Positions 61,056 to 64,000 of a stretch of DNA of 64,000 nucleotides are shown one piece after another. The translations under genes were made by a program, and so were the position numbers. Position 1 is the first letter of the stretch, and every line of letters begins with the position of its first letter. The stretch is taken from assembly GCA_031629035.1 (NCBI GenBank), contig JAVLUG010000004.1, positions 1 through 64,000 of the forward strand, read 5' to 3'. Origin of the DNA: MVYY01 sp012517575. GTDB lineage: Bacteria; Bacteroidota; Bacteroidia; Bacteroidales; Paludibacteraceae. Below the pieces are notes generated by a model that was not told the origin of the DNA, ran no database searches, and saw only the letters and a list, made by a program, of their open reading frames with translations.

Positions 61056-63011
61056 TTACCAATTATCCGTTCTGAAAGGTGAAGCGGGCAAATTTTCCTT
61101 GTTGTAAAGATTCGAATTTTCAGGATTATCTGCCCATGCGTATCTCACTGCCACAGGTTTTTCAATTTTGTCGCTCCAAACTTTCACGCTGTTCCCCACA
61201 ATTTCGGCATTTGCCCAAACGAATTTTTTGTTGGCTCCGGCAATGGCAAACTCTTTGAGTGGTAAATTTCCTTTAGCTGTTAGTCCGCTGCCGACTTCCG
61301 TGAAATCAATCCAAATCACATTGTCTTTCACTTTCATCGATTTGTATAGAGGGCCTGAACTTACTAAGTTTTTTTCGCCGTAAGCAATTTTTTGAGCCAG
61401 AATGGCTAATCTGTCGCCAACGTCCTTCTTTTTCAATGGGTGAATGTCGTTCCACTCGCCTAAATCAATTGCGACAGCCATCCCTGTTTTTGTCACTTTT
61501 TTCAACGTCATCAGCTGCGATTCGCGCAAAACAGCCCAGTTGCTTTCGCTTGGTTCCGTCCTTGACTTTCCAAAATTGGGCAATTGTACAAACAGGAAAG
61601 GAAGTTGCCCCTGATTCCATTCACTTCTCCAACTTTCAATCAGTTTAGGAAGCAACAGACGATATTCGTAAGGTTTGTCGGCATTCGCTTCTCCTTGATA
61701 CCACAGAAAGCCTTTGATTCGATAAGGCGTAACGGGAGAAACCATTGCATTGTGCAAACCTACCGGCTCCCAACGCACGAAAGTTTGTCCGCCGAGCGGT
61801 TGCATCTTGGCTCCCTGCTTCATTTCCCATTCTCCGCTCAAATCAATCGTATCTTTGTCGATAATTAAGGCATACAGCTTATCAGGAACGAATCCCCCTT
61901 TCCCTATGTTGCTGATAACCCTTACCACGATTTCGTTTTCACCTTCTCTCAGTAAATTTGCCGGAACATCGTATCGACGTGGCGGATATTGATAACTTGT
62001 TGTGCCAACAAATTTTCCATTCAGATAAACAGAATCGGCATCAACAATTCTTCCTAAAATCAATTTTGCGGGTTTACCGACCAAACGAGAAGGGATTTCC
62101 ACTTTTTTGCGAAACCAAACCGAACCATTTTGAATTTCGGGATATTTATTCGACCAATAACCCGGGATATTCATTGTCAACCAATCGGAAGTGTCGATAT
62201 TGGGTAAAAACCAAGGCAAATCTTTTTGAAAACCTTCGTCTTTTTGTCGAAGATTGCGATACCATTCTGCTATTCGTTCGTTGTCTTTTTGTTCGATTTC
62301 ACGAATGAGATCGTCGTTTTTGAATCGTTGGGCTTCCTGATAATAGGAAGGAAATTCCTTTAAAGCCTCTTCGCTCATCCATGATTGAATGGGCGAACCA
62401 CCCAAACTCGCATTGATAATGCCGACAGGTATTTTATATTTTTCGTAAAGATTGCGTGCAAAGAAGTAGGCTATTGCCGAGAAATCAAGAACTGTTTGCG
62501 GATTGGCAGCTATCCATTTCCCATCTGGCAAATCTTTTTCTGGTTGCTTGAAATTATATCGTTGCGGCACAAAAAATTGGCGTATAAAAGTACATTCCGA
62601 CGTTTTGATTTCATTTTCATAAATCGGAGCTACGCGTCGCATCGGCAGTTCCATGTTCGATTGTCCTGACGCAAACCAAATGTCACCAATCAAAATATCG
62701 TGAAGCGTAATTTTTTCCTTTCCGCTTTTCACCTGCATTTCAAAAGGTCCACCGGCTTTTTGCTCTGGCAAAATGATTTTCCATTCACCTGCAGTATTGG
62801 CTACCGTGTGATAAGTTTTTCCGTTAAAATCAATCGTAATCGCTTCGTTACTTTTTGCCCATCCCCAAATGTTGAGCTTTACATCCCGCTGCAAAATCAT
62901 TCCGTCACTTACCAGCTTAGGTAAACGAAGTTGAGCAAAATTCGGTAGCGTAAACAATAAAATTGCAATGCTCAACCAAAATTTCTTAACTGTAAAAATT
63001 TTTTTATTCAT
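61056..63011 (-). CDS. SGNH-type acetylesterase (sialate O-acetylesterase family), probable acetylxylan esterase
   Basis: Called from the ATG at 63011 (MNKKIFTVKKFWLSIAILLFTLPNFAQ, signal peptide); an ATG two codons upstream is equally possible. About 651 residues. The nucleophile Ser is in IGDIWFASGQSNMELPM, and the catalytic His is likely in the late WNDIHPLKK segment. A jelly-roll domain (GYWSNKYPEIQNGSVWFRKKVEIP ... GENEIVVRVIS) is inserted midway, as in sialate 9-O-acetylesterases. Inside a xylan operon, removal of acetyl groups from xylan is the better reading than sialate. It follows GH67 closely. Confidence 0.85.
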   Translation of the reverse strand: MNKKIFTVKKFWLSIAILLFTLPNFAQLRLPKLVSDGMILQRDVKLNIWGWAKSNEAITIDFNGKTYHTVANTAGEWKIILPEQKAGGPFEMQVKSGKEKITLHDILIGDIWFASGQSNMELPMRRVAPIYENEIKTSECTFIRQFFVPQRYNFKQPEKDLPDGKWIAANPQTVLDFSAIAYFFARNLYEKYKIPVGIINASLGGSPIQSWMSEEALKEFPSYYQEAQRFKNDDLIREIEQKDNERIAEWYRNLRQKDEGFQKDLPWFLPNIDTSDWLTMNIPGYWSNKYPEIQNGSVWFRKKVEIPSRLVGKPAKLILGRIVDADSVYLNGKFVGTTSYQYPPRRYDVPANLLREGENEIVVRVISNIGKGGFVPDKLYALIIDKDTIDLSGEWEMKQGAKMQPLGGQTFVRWEPVGLHNAMVSPVTPYRIKGFLWYQGEANADKPYEYRLLLPKLIESWRSEWNQGQLPFLFVQLPNFGKSRTEPSESNWAVLRESQLMTLKKVTKTGMAVAIDLGEWNDIHPLKKKDVGDRLAILAQKIAYGEKNLVSSGPLYKSMKVKDNVIWIDFTEVGSGLTAKGNLPLKEFAIAGANKKFVWANAEIVGNSVKVWSDKIEKPVAVRYAWADNPENSNLYNKENLPASPFRTDNW

Positions 63012-63022
63012 GTGCATATTAT

Positions 63023-64000
63023 TTATTTTCTGCTTTCCTCATCCTTTTTTATTACATCTTCCAAATTATTCACCGGGCGTTCCATATCGTTTGGGAAAGG
63101 TATTTTGCTAAATTGCTGGAAATAGAGCAAACAGGCATCTTTCCAAACTTGAGCATTCATACTTTGTCGGCGAAGTTTAGTTTGAACTTGCGAAAATCTT
63201 TCTGCATCCACATAAGGCTGCACTTGATCCCACTTTTTTTGAAAATCACGAACCTGCCGGACACCTTTATCGTAATGATAGCATAATTCGTCCCAAAGCG
63301 TTTGTCCATCTTTCATTATAAAATTCCAGGGCAAATGGTGATACCACAGTAAATAAATATCGGGACAGGTTTGTGAATTGGAAAACATCGACTGAAGTGG
63401 CTCGTGGTACTGACTCACGGCATTACTTCCGCTTACCGTTCTGTCAAACCCAATTCCAATCGAATCGGCTTTATGATAATAGGGCGGTGTCCAATCTTTT
63501 CTGACACCTGTTGGTGCCCACCACGGTCCGGGACCGTAATGGTGATCAGCCGCAAAAATGTGGTGCAAACCCAATGGCATCATATAATTTACAGCCGCTT
63601 CCCGACTATTCAACATCATTTGCTTGATAGGTTGTAAAAAATTCACTTGCCAATCCGCCAAAAAAATAGAATTTTTAGCATCCATTTTACCGGAATTATC
63701 GGCAAAAGTCAACTTAATCCATTCGTCAGCAATTTGATTGCTCGAAAGAGAATTGTTCCATGCCAACCGTCCAAAAGCATACCAGTTGGCCTGAGCAAAA
63801 GTATGTCCGCACCAGTTGACGGCTGAACCGATATTGGAAACGCCGGCGATTGCTGTATGCTTTTGCGGAAAAAGACTTCCATCGGTACAACGTGCCACTG
63901 TACTGCCTTTACCTTCCTGATAGGCGTCACTTTTTAGAAATTCCTCCCACATTGTTGCCAGAAAAACCAAATGAATAGAATGTCCCAGATATTCCTGTGT
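63023..64000 (-). CDS. GH67 alpha-glucuronidase, C-terminal part (cut by window end)
   Basis: The frame is open to the last base of the window: residues upstream of 63970 read TQEYLGHSIHL, matching the family, so the gene continues beyond 64000. About 325 residues are visible. The GH67 C-terminal pattern is clear: GKGSTVARCTDGSLF, GVSNIGSAVNWCGHTFAQANWYAFGRLAWN, HHYGPGPWWAPTG and LLWYHHLPW. The enzyme cuts (4-O-methyl)glucuronic acid from the end of xylo-oligosaccharides. The catalytic acids lie partly outside the window. Nearest the operon's 5' end in this window. Confidence 0.95.
   Translation of the reverse strand, partial: TQEYLGHSIHLVFLATMWEEFLKSDAYQEGKGSTVARCTDGSLFPQKHTAIAGVSNIGSAVNWCGHTFAQANWYAFGRLAWNNSLSSNQIADEWIKLTFADNSGKMDAKNSIFLADWQVNFLQPIKQMMLNSREAAVNYMMPLGLHHIFAADHHYGPGPWWAPTGVRKDWTPPYYHKADSIGIGFDRTVSGSNAVSQYHEPLQSMFSNSQTCPDIYLLWYHHLPWNFIMKDGQTLWDELCYHYDKGVRQVRDFQKKWDQVQPYVDAERFSQVQTKLRRQSMNAQVWKDACLLYFQQFSKIPFPNDMERPVNNLEDVIKKDEESRK

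Overview
The window is chromosomal DNA from a member of the Bacteroidota, most likely the order Bacteroidales. The evidence is: a SusC/SusD pair; several proteins with type IX secretion (T9SS) C-terminal sorting domains; promoters of the TAnnTTTG type with few Shine-Dalgarno sites; an ATP synthase operon in the order atpD-atpC-(AtpI-like)-atpB-E-F-H-A-G; a short epsilon subunit; and a long eukaryote-like isoleucyl-tRNA synthetase. The AT-rich genome and the complete xylan-degrading set suggest an environmental or gut plant-polymer degrader. The genus cannot be named from the sequence alone.

Layout. (1) 0.3-9.7 kb: a glycan-uptake locus, probably for starch or maltodextrin. It has a T9SS-type protein with carbohydrate-binding repeats, SusD, SusC, a divergent LacI-family regulator with a palindromic operator in the shared intergenic region, and an SLC45-like sugar transporter. 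(2) 9.7-34.4 kb: mostly housekeeping genes. These are a beta-propeller lipoprotein, lepA, the whole atp operon, guaA, a TatD nuclease, tRNA-Ser, an ExbB/ExbD energisation operon, ileS, a DksA-like protein, lspA with a DUF4296 lipoprotein, tRNA-Gly, ribH, a TPR membrane protein, fmt and ridA. (3) 34.4-37.7 kb: an element-rich stretch around tRNA-Lys and ogt. It has two copies of a MITE-like repeat with AACCCAGATT ends, one of them interrupted by a second small element flanked by a 12-bp direct repeat, and a decayed third copy further on.

(4) 36.8-52.3 kb is the most unusual region. Two giant T9SS-secreted modular proteins (1822 and 1977 aa) are transcribed away from each other. Each is followed by a small, Ser/Gly-rich protein with an N-terminal membrane segment and a shared C-terminal tail (TDPG...PxGxGL, hydrophobic helix, basic end). 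Between the giant genes lies a 1.75-kb satellite-like tandem array: eleven copies of a 22-bp palindrome, nearly all spaced exactly 178 bp apart. The mirrored gene pairs, the sortase-signal-like tail and the array are the best candidates here for an undescribed system.

(5) 52.5-64.0 kb: a tightly packed minus-strand operon for glucuronoxylan breakdown, running GH67 alpha-glucuronidase (cut by the window end), SGNH-type acetylesterase, GPH-family xyloside symporter, GH10 xylanase, T9SS-exported GH11 xylanase, GH43, GH3 with a PA14 domain, and UxuA mannonate dehydratase. Together these would cut the xylan backbone, remove acetyl, glucuronyl and probably arabinosyl side groups, import the products and channel the released glucuronate into central metabolism.
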